Notes: generated by a model from the sequence alone, not told the origin. Positions 40,908-51,081 are shown, numbered from the stretch's first letter. The stretch is 64,000 bases of DNA from Spiroplasma endosymbiont of Lasioglossum villosulum (GCF_964020195.1 NZ_OZ026539.1:1-64000), one strand, 5' to 3'. Translations and numbers: made by a program.

Positions 40908-41455
40908 ATGAATGATAATGAATTGATTTATTTGTATTGTATTGAAAACAATGAATTTGCTTTTAATTTTTTATATAAAAAATATGAATTGAAAAATGAT
41001 TTTTTTTACGAAATATTATTAAAAAGTTTTTTGCTATTCCTTTGGAAACAAATGATTTAAAATCAACTTTTTATTTTATTTTTTTAAAGGCAATTTTTAA
41101 ATTTCAAGAAAGAAAAAACAAGTCATTTCAAAATTTTTTATATTATGAAGTAAAATGAGGAGTATTTACTTATGTTAAAAGTTTTTTAAATAATAATCAT
41201 AAAATTATTAATTGTGCCTTAAAATATAATGATTATTTATATCAAAAAAATGATTATGAATATACTTCATTTTTGGAAGAAGTTATTAGTATTACAAATT
41301 TTACTACTAATGAAAATGAAGTTTTAAAATTAAAGCGAAGAGGATATAATGTTCATCAAATTATGAAAAAATTAAATTTAAGCTATAAGCAAGTTGATAA
41401 TGCTTGAACACGAGTAAAGTTAAAATTAAAAAATAGTTACAAAAAATATATTTAA
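40908..41455 (+). pseudogene. Sigma-70-like (SigH-type) transcription factor, frameshifted
   Basis: After RBS AGGAGG, ATG 40908 opens MNDNELIYLYCIENNEFAF. The frame breaks at a T8 tract (41000-41007). With one more T it reads NDFFLRNIIKKFFAIPLETNDLKSTFYF and continues unbroken to TAA 41453, about 182 aa. The second half has a sigma region-2-like stretch and a terminal helix-turn-helix (LKLKRRGYNVHQIMKKLNLSYKQVDNAWTRVKLKLKN), typical of the small SigH-like factors of mollicutes (compare Mycoplasma MG428). In this strain the factor is probably lost, unless slippage on the T tract restores it. Confidence 0.7.
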
Positions 41456-41583
41456 TAAAAATTAATTTATAAGTTTTATTGTTATATTTATTATTTATAT
41501 AATTTAGCTGTTGCTTTGTAGTGATTTTTTAATCATTATAAAGTTTTTTTGTGTTTTATTATCGATTTTTGGTGGAGGAAATA

Positions 41584-43285
41584 ATGTATAAAATTGGCAT
41601 TAATCAAAATGAAAAATCAAATTATAAGCAAAAACCTAATGTTAAGCAAGAAAAAAAACATTGGTTTAAAATTTTTTCTTTGTTATTTGTTGTGGTTGTT
41701 TTAATTATTACTACTATGATTTTAATAATTGCAAATAATCAATGAAATAGTGCCATAAATACTAATAATTCCAACAACTGAAATCCTAATCAAGATAAAA
41801 CTTGAGAAGATTATTATAAGAATAATTGTCCAACAAATAAAAAATATAATTTGATAGATTACAAGGATAAATTAAACAATATTAGTTTAATATCTACTGA
41901 TAAAAAACTAAAAAATTTTTATCTTAGTGATTTATTAAAAAAGATTGATAATGTGTTACAAATAAATAAAATAGATATTCCTAATAATTTTTTTGTACAT
42001 TTACCAGTAAATCCAGCTATTAATATTAAAATTAATGATGAAAATGCACTTAAAAATAATTTTTCAATAAAAATACCATCTTATAAAGAAAAAATAAAAC
42101 AGTTTAAAATTGAAATAAGTGTTAATCAATTTGGTAGTAATTATGGTTTGTTTCCTTGTGACTTAAATTTCAATTTTAGTGTTGAAAATGATGTTATTCC
42201 GGAAAAATTTAATATTTTTGATTTAGACAATAGAATTACAATTCCATCACAAACAGTAGTAATGTCAGATGCTACAAAAGGAACTAAAAATGAAATAGAA
42301 TCTCAAGTTAATAAAATTATTGAAGAGAAATTTTTAGAAGAAATTAATAAAGAAAAAATCATTATCAGATAAAGTAACAAAAAGTGATTTTGTTATTAAT
42401 TATGATTCAATAAAAAATTTTGATAATTATATGATAAAAAAGAAAATAACAGTTGTTATTTGTGCTAAAAATAGTAGTGAAATTATTAAAGGTCAATTAA
42501 ATATTAATTTTAATGTTCAAGGTAGTTGAACAAAAAAAATCATTATCTGTTATTAAAACAGTATTGGAAAATGATGAAAGTGTAATTAATCAATTAATAA
42601 CTATTGAAGATAATACTAATGTTAGCAAAGTGGATATTGATAATCATATTGCTTTCCTTGTTAGTAAAAAAATAAATGAGTTTGGTAAGCAAAAATGACA
42701 TCAAGATTTTAATGATCAAGATTATATTATTACTAGTAATGCGATTACTGGAAATTATCAAAAACCAAAATCTATAATAGTAACAATTGTTGGTAAAAAT
42801 CAATTGCAAGATACTATCGAGTTTTCAATAAATATTCAATGTCAAAATAAAGAACCAAATGAAAAAATTTTTAAAAATAACAATTTTAATGTTAAAGATT
42901 TAAATTCTATTGAATTATATCCAAATGTTCTTCCTAGTGGTGTAATATATCCAATTACTTTTAAAGATAATTCTATTTCACTTATTTCACTATTATTTCA
43001 AGAAGCTATTAATGATATGAATATTTTTTCTCCTACTAATGACATTAATTTAGAAATGAATATAGGAATTAATATTGATGGCGATAACTATCAAATTCAT
43101 TTTCAAAAGACAATTAATTTTGATATCATAAAAAAGATAAATAATATTGAACTTGTTAGTGTTTCTGAACAAAATGATAAATGTCAGCATTTAAAAAACA
43201 TTGGTATCATTATTAAATATGATGATGATAAAGAATATAAAATGCTTCAATCCTTGGACGTTAATATTAAAAATAATAATTTAAC
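41584..43285 (+). pseudogene. Membrane-anchored protein of unknown family, two frameshifts, 3' end fused to rarA
   Basis: From ATG 41584 (RBS GGTGGAGG) the protein starts with a hydrophilic tail, one strong TM segment (IFSLLFVVVVLIITTMILII) near residues 30-50, then an Asn-rich linker and repeated beta-rich extracellular modules. Frame 1 ends at TAA 42370, but +1 at an A6 tract (42353-42358) gives SLSDKVTKSDFVINYDS. A second +1 at A8 (42532-42539) gives SLSVIKTVLENDESVINQL. Both breaks fall in the same short context AAAAAATCATTATC. After that the frame runs into the rarA fragment at about 43285. Signal-anchor topology suggests a surface protein; family unknown. Confidence 0.65.
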
Positions 43286-44192
43286 CTTATATTTAGAACA
43301 TGGCAATTTTATTTTAATGGCTTGCACTACTGAAAATCCTTATTTTGTAATTAATCCAGCTTTACGAAGTAGATGTCTATTATTAGAATTAAAGCCAATT
43401 AGTAATGAAGAAATGTTATTAGGCTTAAAAAAAATAATTACTAATAATTCATTTTTTAATTTTAATATTAGTGATGAAATTTTAGAAAAAATCTGTAATT
43501 TAGCAACCGGTGATTTACGAATAGCAATTAATATTTTAGAAATATTAATAAAATTATATCCTAATGAAATCATAACTATTGATATTATTAATGCTATTAT
43601 GTCTAAAGCAAGTAATTGAAATGCTAAAGAGGGAAATGAACATCATGATTTAAAGTCAGCATTACAAAAATCAATTAGAGGCAGTGATGTTAATGCTGCT
43701 TTGCATTATTTAGCAAGGTTATTAGCAACTGGTGATTATGAAGTTTTATTAAGAAGAATGTTGATTATTGTTTACGAAGATATTGGACTTGCTAATCCCG
43801 CTTTAGCAATTAGGGTAAAAACTGCTATTGATACTTCTCGTCAAATTGGTATGCCTGAAGGTATAATTCCGCTTGGTTTAGTAGTTATTGAAATGGCACT
43901 TAGTGAGAAATCAAATAGTGCTAATTTGGCAGTACAAAAAGCATATAGTGATGTTTTACAAGGAAAAATATATCCAATTCCTGATTATTTGAAGCATAAT
44001 TGATCTAAAACATTAAAAAAATCAGTAGGTAAAGCTAAATTATATAAATTTCCACATGATTATGCTAACGATTATGTACAACAACAGTATTTGCCAACAA
44101 AGTTAAAAGATACGAAATATTATCAACCAAAACTTCATAACATTTATGAAAAAAAATTAAATGAAATTTATAATAGATTTACTAAAAAATAA
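43286..44192 (+). pseudogene. rarA: RarA (MgsA) recombination factor, ATPase head missing
   Basis: RarA is an AAA+ protein that acts at stalled replication forks. Only the C-terminal part remains, beginning about LYLEHGNFILMACTTENPYFVINPALRSRC (sensor 1 and Arg-finger region) and running through GDLRIAINILEIL, the tetramer domain RGSDVNAALHYLARLLATGDYE and YEDIGLANPALAIRVKTAID to TAA 44190. The P-loop and Walker B segments that precede this in normal RarA are absent; upstream sequence belongs to the membrane protein gene, in the same frame. A deletion of the 3' end of one gene and the 5' end of the other explains this. The fragment cannot bind ATP. Confidence 0.88.
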
Positions 44193-44213
44193 AATTCTGA
44201 GGTGCAAAATAAA

Positions 44214-44900
44214 ATGTTAAAAAATAAACATTTATGGTTGGGAGTTAGTTTAACATTAGCAACCACTAATATTGTTGCTAACACTAGTATTACTAATAAT
44301 TTAACAAGTATTAATAAATTAAAACAAGAAAATAAAAATAAAACTGAAACTAATGAAGTTGTTACTAATACTACGTATGGTAATTTAAGTAATAGTACTA
44401 TTTTAAATAGTCAGGATGAAAATGGAATATATCATCTTTTTGATGTTAAAAGTATTATTGATAATCCAAGTTTAGAACCTTATGTAAAAGATATTTATAT
44501 TGAGAATTTTAAATTAACTTATAATCCTGAAAAGATAAATAAAGATGTTATTAATGAGTTTGATAAAGAAATTGCTGCTATTAATTATAAAGAAGAACAA
44601 TTAACAAGTACTAATGATTTGCAAATTTTTCAAAAACAAAACTTGAGCAAAATATCAACAACAGCTTATATTTCAAATAAAAAGTCTAAAAGTAATTTTA
44701 CTTTTATTCAATTTGGTGGTGCTAATACTCATATATCATTAACTGGAACAAAAGGTATTATTGATGCAATTAAGAACTATGATAATTTAAGTGAAACATT
44801 GGGATTATATTATATTGCTCAATCTCATTCAAAAAATAGTAGGGGAATTTGTCTGTCAATATCGAGTGAAAATTTCCCAAAAATATTTATAAAAAAATAA
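44214..44900 (+). CDS. Secreted protein of unknown function
   Basis: The start is ATG 44214, 9 nt after GAGGTG; the in-frame GTG at 44202 is part of the RBS. The 228-aa protein has a typical signal peptide (MLKNKHLWLGVSLTLATTNIVANTS) without lipobox Cys, so it should be released. The mature part is Asn/Thr/Lys rich; a short conserved-looking tract FTFIQFGGANTHISLTGTKG lies near residue 165. No domain recognised. It directly follows the rarA fragment. No TGA codon lies within it. Confidence 0.65.
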   Translation: MLKNKHLWLGVSLTLATTNIVANTSITNNLTSINKLKQENKNKTETNEVVTNTTYGNLSNSTILNSQDENGIYHLFDVKSIIDNPSLEPYVKDIYIENFKLTYNPEKINKDVINEFDKEIAAINYKEEQLTSTNDLQIFQKQNLSKISTTAYISNKKSKSNFTFIQFGGANTHISLTGTKGIIDAIKNYDNLSETLGLYYIAQSHSKNSRGICLSISSENFPKIFIKK

Positions 44901-44977
44901 ATTATTTTGGAAAGTTACAGTGTTAAATAAATATAAACACGAATTCCAAATAAACGTTAAAAATTTAGCTTTAAATT

Positions 44978-45005
44978 TTGATTTGCGAACTTTTTTTTGT
45001 ATAAT
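44978..45005 (+). promoter_or_regulatory. Promoter ahead of the 45086 gene
   Basis: TTGATT (44978-44983) and TATAAT (45000-45005) are 16 bp apart. Transcription would begin near 45012, so the terminator-like hairpin at 45031-45066 lies inside the leader. Confidence 0.6.
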
Positions 45006-45030
45006 TTAATTAAGTTTAATATAAGTTTTT

Positions 45031-45066
45031 AACTCATTGCTTTAATTTCAAAGTAAATGAGTTTTT
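45031..45066 (+). promoter_or_regulatory. Terminator-like leader hairpin (element A, copy 2)
   Basis: AACTCATTGCTTT (45031-45043) pairs with AAAGTAAATGAGTT (45050-45063) and is followed by TTTTTATTTT and GAAAGGA (45072-45078), the RBS of the next gene. It matches the minus-strand element at 39636-39674 in stem, tail and RBS. Its place between promoter and RBS suggests attenuation. Confidence 0.65.
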
Positions 45067-45085
45067 ATTTTGAAAGGATGAAAAA

Positions 45086-45505
45086 ATGAATAAAAATTTA
45101 CAAGAAGAATATGAATGAATTAATAGAGAATTGAAAAAAATAATTATTGATAAAAATCAATTTACTCCAGAAATTATTAGTAATAGAGTTAATTTAGCTC
45201 AAACTACTATTGTTGATATTAATGAAAATTTAAAAAAACAAAAGATTAGCAAATTTAAAAAAATTAGTTATTCAATATTGAAAATATTTACTTTTGGAAA
45301 AATTGATAAAAATAAAATAATTAAAGAAAAAAATGATTTTTTTATAAAAATATCAAAAGAACTTTTTGGAAATATTAAAAAAGTAAAAGAATTATATATA
45401 AGAAAATCAAATAGTGAAATAAATATAGATGTTAATAAAATTAATAATGTAACTTTAAATAATTTATTAATAAATCCGACTAAATCAAACTTACCACAAA
45501 TGTAA
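45086..45505 (+). CDS. Small hypothetical protein with leader element A
   Basis: A 139-aa Lys/Ile/Asn-rich protein starting MNKNLQEEYEWINRELKK (TGA-Trp at 45116), RBS GAAAGGATG. The N-terminal 50 residues may be coiled coil; a central FKKISYSILKIFTFGKIDKNK stretch is basic and amphipathic. No signal peptide, no known domain. The promoter at 44978 and the hairpin at 45031 precede it. An ISNCY-type transposase in the opposite orientation begins about 150 bp downstream. Confidence 0.6.
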
Positions 45506-45657
45506 AAACGAGAGATTGCAATTATAATTTCTTTTATATTTAAAATCAATTTTAGAACACCAAATTTGCTCATACGCAAACGTTTTAAAATTTTATATGG
45601 TTTAGTATTTATAAAATTAAATATCTTATAAAATAGATTTTTAATTTTAATTCAGAA

Positions 45658-46905
45658 TTATTGATATCCATATCTTCACGGATGATTTTTATTGGGTATA
45701 TAAACTTTTTTAGTTTTTATTAAATTTTCTTTTATAATTGGTTTTTGTGCTATTTCTTTTAGTTCATACATTTGATTATTGTAACTAAGATATAATTCAT
45801 TAATAAATGATTTAAGTACAATTACATCAGTTCTAGGTTGTATGTATTGAACTTTGTTATTTTTATAAGGAAAATACTTTTTACCATAATATGTTATGGT
45901 TGAACCACTATCTGTTTTTCTTTTAGAAAATCTTGAAAGATAAATATTGATTTCTTCCTGTGTAGGAGCTTTAACCATAGCAGATTTAGTATCATCAATA
46001 GGAAAGGCAAATTGTTTATTAAAAGTACTTATGTATGTTTTAAGAAATTTGTTAGCTTCTTCTAAATTTCTAATTTTATTAAGTCGTAATTCACTAATTA
46101 AACGACTTTGAAGTGTTCCAAATAAGCGTTCAACGCGACCTTTAGCTTGCGGAATTGAAGTTCTGATTATTTCAACACCTAAATCATTACAGGACTTTTG
46201 AAATTGAGTATAAGTGTCATTTTCTGTATTTATTTTTCCTGCATCAACTTTTTTCTTATATCCAAAAACTGTTCTATTATCGGTATAAAATGTTTTTGGT
46301 ATTCCATAATTAGTTAAAATTTGATAAAAAATATTATAATAACCATCTAATGTTTCTTGATGATCAAATCATAGTCCAACAATATTTCCTGTAGCATCAT
46401 CAATTGCAGCATGTAAAAATGATTTTGGTTTATCGTTACCAAATCAATGATGATTACTGGCGTCCATTTGAATTAATTTACCAAAATTTGTTCTTCGATT
46501 TCTTGTTGGATGTAAGTTATTTTTTTTATTTTTATGTCTTTTTGGTGAAGTAATTTTTTCTTTAATTAATATAGTATAAAGTGTGCTATATGAAATCTTA
46601 ATTTTTTCTTCATTAATTAATTTCTCATGAAAATGTTGAAAATTAAAATTATAATATTTTGTTTTATACAAGTTTATAATCTTAATTTTGATTTCAAAAT
46701 TTGTTGCCTTATTAGAAATTTTATTACGAGATTTATGAATAAAATCAACTTTACCTTCTCTATTAAAAATTTGAATTAATTGGTTAATTCTTCTAATAGT
46801 TAGATTAAGTTTATTCTTGGCTTGATGTTTAGATAATTTATTAATAATAATATCATTTATAATTTTGTATTTATATTTTTCTTTCATAGTCATACTTCTT
46901 TCCAT
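45658..46905 (-). CDS. ISNCY-family (IS1202-like) transposase
   Basis: The 415-aa transposase reads MERSMTMKEKYKYKIINDI with an N-terminal helix-turn-helix, then the catalytic core: MDASNHHWFGNDKPKSFLHAAIDDATG (first Asp), TFYTDNRTVFGYKKK (second Asp) and IPQAKGRVERLFGTLQSRL (Glu). The C-terminal domain is complete to YGYQ-stop at 45658. ATG 46905 is preferred; TTG 46917 and GTG 46914 lie in frame upstream. TGA-Trp codons at 46443 and further in. No frameshift, so possibly active. I could not recognise inverted repeats on either side (about 45510-45650; 46920-47040), so the element ends are undefined. Confidence 0.88.
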
Positions 46906-47076
46906 ATTTATCACCAAGTATATTTAACTTCACTTTTGGGAAATTTTTACTCGATAACTAATAGGAAATTATCACTAAATAATGACAATATTATTAATGA
47001 ATAATTATGTATCATCTTATCAATAAAATTAAAAATTTAATTTAAAACTACTTTAACTATGAAAGGAATAAATAAA

Positions 47077-48174
47077 ATGAAAATAAATAAAGAAGAAACA
47101 TGAAAAGAAGTACAAAAAGCGTTGAATAATCTTCATGGTCCAGTTAGAGCAGGAGCATTAAGTGCACAAAATTGAAGTAATACGACAACAAGAGTTCTAC
47201 TAACAATAGCAGGACTTAAGTCTGTTACTAGGTATAGTAATATTGAAAAACGTTACCAATTAATTAAAAGTGGAGTAGCTGATATATTATATGCTGCATT
47301 TGGTGGTTGAGTTATTTGACAAGCGTATAATTTAAATGAAACTGGTGGTAGTACAACTACCGAGCCAAATTTACCCACTTTTCCTACTTTACCACCAAAT
47401 AATGAAAGACTTTATTCTGAAATTGCTGAACAATTAACAGAAGATGCTGTAAGTAATGAATTAAATCCAGAAATGATTTCTATTGCATTAAATAAATTAT
47501 TTACTGGTACAAATGGATTAGTTAAAGTGCTTAGTGGAATATCAGGTTTTGATTTATATAAAATTCAAAAAGTAACAAAAACTATTGAATACTTAAAATC
47601 ACTTACTACTTTTGCAACTGCAGGCATTAATTTTACAAATGGTAATATTGTGGGAGGAAATTTAATGTCAATTTCAGCAATGATGGATGTTAGTCATACA
47701 TATTTTTCTACAATGAGTAAATCTAATACTTCAAATAGTAAAGAGGAAATTATTATTAAAATTATTAATGAAAGAAAAGAACACATTACAAAAAGTTTTT
47801 CTTTATATAAAGGTATTTTGAGTAATAAAGATTTAAAGGAAATATATGAGTATTTAGAAAAAAATAATTGAGATAAGTTTGAAATGAGACATTCAGATAA
47901 AACAATTCCTAGTTTTGTTAAACTCGGAAAAATAAAAGATTGAAGACCAACATTAACAATGTTTAAAGAATGAATAGATAATTATACTCCCGAAAATAAA
48001 AAGGTAGAATTAGTAACAGAGATTGAAGATAATAGTCAACAGGAAAGAATAAAGTTAAAAATTCCTGATTATGAGTTTGAGCCGGAATTTGTTACAAATG
48101 CAAATAATGATATGTCAGAAGTTATTATAGAACCCAATGAAAGACAACCACTTTTAGGAAGTATTAATAGTTAA
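47077..48174 (+). CDS. Hypothetical protein, orphan beside the transposase
   Basis: A 365-aa protein starting MKINKEETWKEVQKALNNLHGPVRAG (TGA-Trp at 47101), with GAAAGGA 13 nt upstream. Hydrophobic helices at about residues 65-85 (VADILYAAFGGWVIWQAY) and 180-215 (FATAGINF...GGNLMSISAMM) suggest partial membrane association; between them lies a Pro/Thr linker (EPNLPTFPTLPPNN). The C-terminal 60 residues are acidic. No family recognised. Its neighbourhood (ISNCY transposase upstream, core ribosomal genes downstream) suggests acquired DNA. Confidence 0.6.
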
Positions 48175-48351
48175 TTAAAATTATTTTTTATTTATTATTT
48201 TATTTTTTCTTGTACAATTATTTTAGAAATGATGAATTTTAAAGAAAGATTAAAAATTTAACTTTGTTTTTAAAATAAAAATATTTTAAAATTGACACTT
48301 ATTTTAAATAATAATATAATTAAAAATGGTTAAATTTTCTAGGTGAATTTA

Positions 48352-48501
48352 ATGAACGAAAAAATAATTTTAATTTGTACTGTGTGTTTAAATCGTAATT
48401 ATCATACATACAAAAATAAGATTAAATATAAAGAGCGTATGGAACTAAAAAAATATTGTGAACATTGTCAAAAACATACTTTACATAAGGAATCACGTTA
48501 G
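48352..48501 (+). CDS. rpmG: 50S ribosomal protein L33
   Basis: The 49-aa protein has the Cys pair TVC preceded by CT (ICTVC) and the second pair YCEHCQKH, forming the zinc ribbon of the C+ type L33, plus [25 protein letters not shown] 48352 follows CTAGGTG. The order rpmG, secE, nusG, rplK, rplA is the standard bacterial one. Too short for most ORF cut-offs but unmistakable. Confidence 0.93.
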   Translation: MNEKIILICTVCLNRNYHTYKNKIKYKERMELKKYCEHCQKHTLHKESR

Positions 48502-48512
48502 GAGAAATTTTC

Positions 48513-48944
48513 ATGAGTGCAGAAGACAAATCAAAAGAAAAACCAAAAATTAATCCTGAAAAATTGGCTCTTTTAAAAAGTAAATTTAATATTTTACGTA
48601 AAATTAAACCTTTAAGAACAAAAAGAACTTCTGAAGGAAAACCAAGTTTTGATCCACGAACAGCCGATAAAAATAAAAAGGTTAATATTAGCGAAATTTG
48701 AGAAAAAGAACGTAAAAATCGTACGCCTGAAGAACGTTTTTATTATAAAAAAGAAGCGAGAACTTATCATAAATATTTTTTCTTATACTTATCAAGAGAA
48801 ATTAGAAGAACTCGTTGAACACCAAGAAAACAATTAAATAATAAATTTATTACAACAGTATTATTTATTGCTGTCTTAGCACTATTCTTTTATGGAATTG
48901 AGCAGTTATTACTATTTGTATTACCTTTATTAAAAATAATGTAA
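48513..48944 (+). CDS. secE: Preprotein translocase subunit SecE
   Basis: SecE clamps the SecY channel. The 143-aa protein has a long charged N-terminal region (about 85 residues), then the conserved amphipathic segment FLYLSREIRRTRWTPRKQL and one TM helix (TVLFIAVLALFFYGIEQLLLFVLPLL) at the C terminus. TGA-Trp codons at 48699 and in the RTRW motif are required to reach TAA 48942. It begins 11 bp after rpmG with an RBS AGGAG overlapping the rpmG stop, and nusG follows after 19 bp. Confidence 0.88.
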
Positions 48945-48963
48945 AAAATGGAGATGCCAAAAA

Positions 48964-49596
48964 ATGAGCGAAAGAATAAAAAAAGAAACCCCTTTAGTGA
49001 AAACTACATCATTAGAAGAAACACATAAACATCGAATTGAGCAAGCACAATGATATATTGTTAATTGTAACAAAGGTCATGAAGATAAAGTTGCTGCTGA
49101 TTTGAAAAATAAAATTGAAAAAAAATTAAATTTAAAAGATAATATTTTTCAAGTTAGGGTTGTTAAAGAAGCAATACCAGATAAAGATAAAAAAATAACT
49201 GAAAAAAATATTTTTCCTGGTTATATTTTTGTTCATATGATTTTAACCGAAGATACTTGATATGATATTCGTAATACAACAGGGATTAATGGTTTTATTG
49301 GTTCTAGTGGTAAAGGTGTACCACCGACTCCACTTTCTACTAAAGAAGTTAATGAAATGTTATATCGTAATTCTAAAAATTCATCACAACCTAAAGTTAA
49401 AGAGACAAAAAAAATTATTCGTGATTTTGAGTTAAATGATTTTGTTCATATTACTTCTGGTGCTTTACAAGGCCGAGAAGGACAAGTTATTAAATTAGAT
49501 GAAGATAAGGGTGTTGCAACAGTTTCTGTTGATATGTTTGGTCGTCAAACCGAAATTAAAGTAGAATATGATAGTTGTAAAAAAATTAAAGTTTAG
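48964..49596 (+). CDS. nusG: Transcription termination/antitermination factor NusG
   Basis: NusG binds RNA polymerase and links it to the ribosome. The 210-aa protein carries the NGN domain (AQWYIVNCNKGHEDKVAADLKNK; FPGYIFVHMILTEDTWYDIRNTTGINGFIG, given in part) and a C-terminal KOW domain (FVHITSGALQGREGQVIKLDEDKGVATV). ATG 48964 follows GGAGATG. About 20 residues longer at the N terminus than typical. TGA-Trp in AQWY and DTWY. Intact. Confidence 0.93.
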
Positions 49597-49639
49597 TTTA
49601 AATTATTTAATTTTTATGTAAAATAAAATTAAAATATAT

Positions 49640-49668
49640 TTGACTACTAATTATAATGATGTTATTAT
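49640..49668 (+). promoter_or_regulatory. Promoter of the rplK-rplA operon
   Basis: TTGACT (49640-49645), a 17-bp spacer and TATTAT (49663-49668) with TG two bases upstream (TGT-TATTAT). The same box combination (TTGACT ... TGn-TATTAT) precedes rpsL at 58515. Confidence 0.6.
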
Positions 49669-49707
49669 TTGTAAAGTACTATTTATATATATAAATAGAC
49701 TTTAATT

Positions 49708-49760
49708 ATGTTTAAACTTGTGGAAGATTTATTCGTTTGGACCACAGTGAGAATCCATTT
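49708..49760 (+). promoter_or_regulatory. Possible L1-type autoregulatory leader of rplK-rplA
   Basis: The leader contains TTGTGG (about 49719) that can pair with CCACAG (49742-49747), enclosing GAAGATTTATTCG and a TGGA; GTGAGAATCCA follows, just before AGGAGG. The arrangement resembles ribosomal-protein leaders in which L1 binds a 23S-like hairpin near the rplK start. Identification is by resemblance only. An additional palindrome (CTATTTATATATATAAATAG) stands at about 49679-49698. Confidence 0.35.
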
Positions 49761-49774
49761 AGGAGGAGTTGCTC

Positions 49775-50221
49775 ATGGCAGATAAAAAAAATATTAATCG
49801 TGAAGGTATTATTCAATTACCAGCTGGTAGTGCCAAACCAGGTGCTAGTTTAGCATCATTCGGTATTGATATGCCACGTTTTTGTAGAGAATTTAACGAT
49901 AAAACCAAAGATCAAAAAGATGATGTTAATCCAGTTCCAATTCCAGTTTTTATTACAGCATATAAAGATAAAACTTTTGACTTTAAAATAAAAACTGCAC
50001 CAACAACATTTCTTTTAAAAAGAGTATTGAAACTTGCAAAAGGTTCATCAAATGCTAAATTAACAAAAGTAGGAACACTTACTATTGCTCAAATCACAGA
50101 AATTGCTCAAATTAAATTACCTGATTTAAATGCTTATTCTTTAGAAGATGCAATTAAAATTGTTGCAGGAACAGCCAAGAATATGGGTATTACTGTTGAA
50201 GATGGAAAGCAAGGTGTTTAA
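49775..50221 (+). CDS. rplK: 50S ribosomal protein L11
   Basis: L11 belongs to the GTPase-associated centre. The 148-aa protein begins MADKKNINREGIIQLPAG and keeps the FCREFNDKT and PPTTFLLK-type (here APTTFLLKRVLKLAKGS) segments of the rRNA-binding domain. The start is ATG 49775, 8 nt after a strong AGGAGG; TTG 49769 is in frame but too close to the RBS. rplA follows after one base. Normal size. Confidence 0.94.
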   Translation: MADKKNINREGIIQLPAGSAKPGASLASFGIDMPRFCREFNDKTKDQKDDVNPVPIPVFITAYKDKTFDFKIKTAPTTFLLKRVLKLAKGSSNAKLTKVGTLTIAQITEIAQIKLPDLNAYSLEDAIKIVAGTAKNMGITVEDGKQGV

Positions 50222-50222
50222 T

Positions 50223-50903
50223 ATGAATAGAAGTAAAAGATATCTTGCAGTTGCAAAATTAGTTGATAACACTAAAGTTTATCCAATTGATCGTGCTTTA
50301 GAATTAGTTAAACAAACTTCATCATTAAAATTTGATGCAACAGTTGAAGCAGCATTTCGTTTAAATGTTGATCCAAGACATGCTGATCAAATGTTACGTG
50401 GTTCTATTGTTTTACCAGCAGGGACCGGAAAAACACAACGTGTTTTAGTAATAACTACTACTAAACAAAAAGAGGCAATGGAAAGTCAAGCTGATTTTGT
50501 TGGTGGTAAGGAAATGATTGAAAAAATTCAAAAAGGTTGATTTGATTTTGATGTTATTATTGCAACACTCGAAATGATGGGTGAATTAGGAAAAATTGGT
50601 AGAGTATTAGGACCAAAAGGGTTAATGCCTACAGCAAAACTAGGAACAGTAACAATGGATGTTCAAAAAGCAATAGCTGATATTCGTAAAGGTAAAGTTG
50701 AATATCGTGTTGATAAACAAGGTAATATTCATGTTATTCTTGGTAAAGTATCATTTGCACAAGAAGGGTTAAAAGATAATTATTTAGCAATTCTTAACAC
50801 TTTAAGAAAAGTTAAACCCGCAGCGGTTAAGGGTGCTTATATTAAAAATATAAGTATTACTACAGCAATGGGCCCTGGTATTAAAGTATTAATTGAAGAA
50901 TAA
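50223..50903 (+). CDS. rplA: 50S ribosomal protein L1
   Basis: L1 forms the mobile stalk at the E site and usually represses its own operon. The 226-aa protein starts [18 protein letters not shown] and has the L1 signature ([20 protein letters not shown]). TGA-Trp at 50538 in [21 protein letters not shown]. The start lies one base after the rplK stop, consistent with coupled translation, and a strong terminator follows. Confidence 0.95.
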
Positions 50904-50916
50904 TATAATAATATAG

Positions 50917-50951
50917 AAAAAATCATTAGTAAAAGTACTAATGATTTTTTT
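50917..50951 (+). terminator. Terminator of the rplK-rplA operon
   Basis: AAAAAATCATTAGTA (50917-50931) and TACTAATGATTTTTT (50936-50950) form a 15-bp perfect stem with an AAAG loop and a T7 3' run. Confidence 0.85.
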
Positions 50952-51081
50952 ATGTTTTTATTCATAATTTTTTTAATATTTAAAAAAATTTTACGCTATA
51001 ATTTATTTATTGTGATAATACCAATTAATACATTATTTTGGTAAAACAATAAAATAATTAGGTAGTAAAGGAGAAACCTTA

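Noticed and set aside
48649-48837. Overlapping 62-aa frame in secE
   Set aside because: Out-of-frame shadow; the secE frame with TGA as Trp runs through with the SREIRRTRW motif and TM helix.
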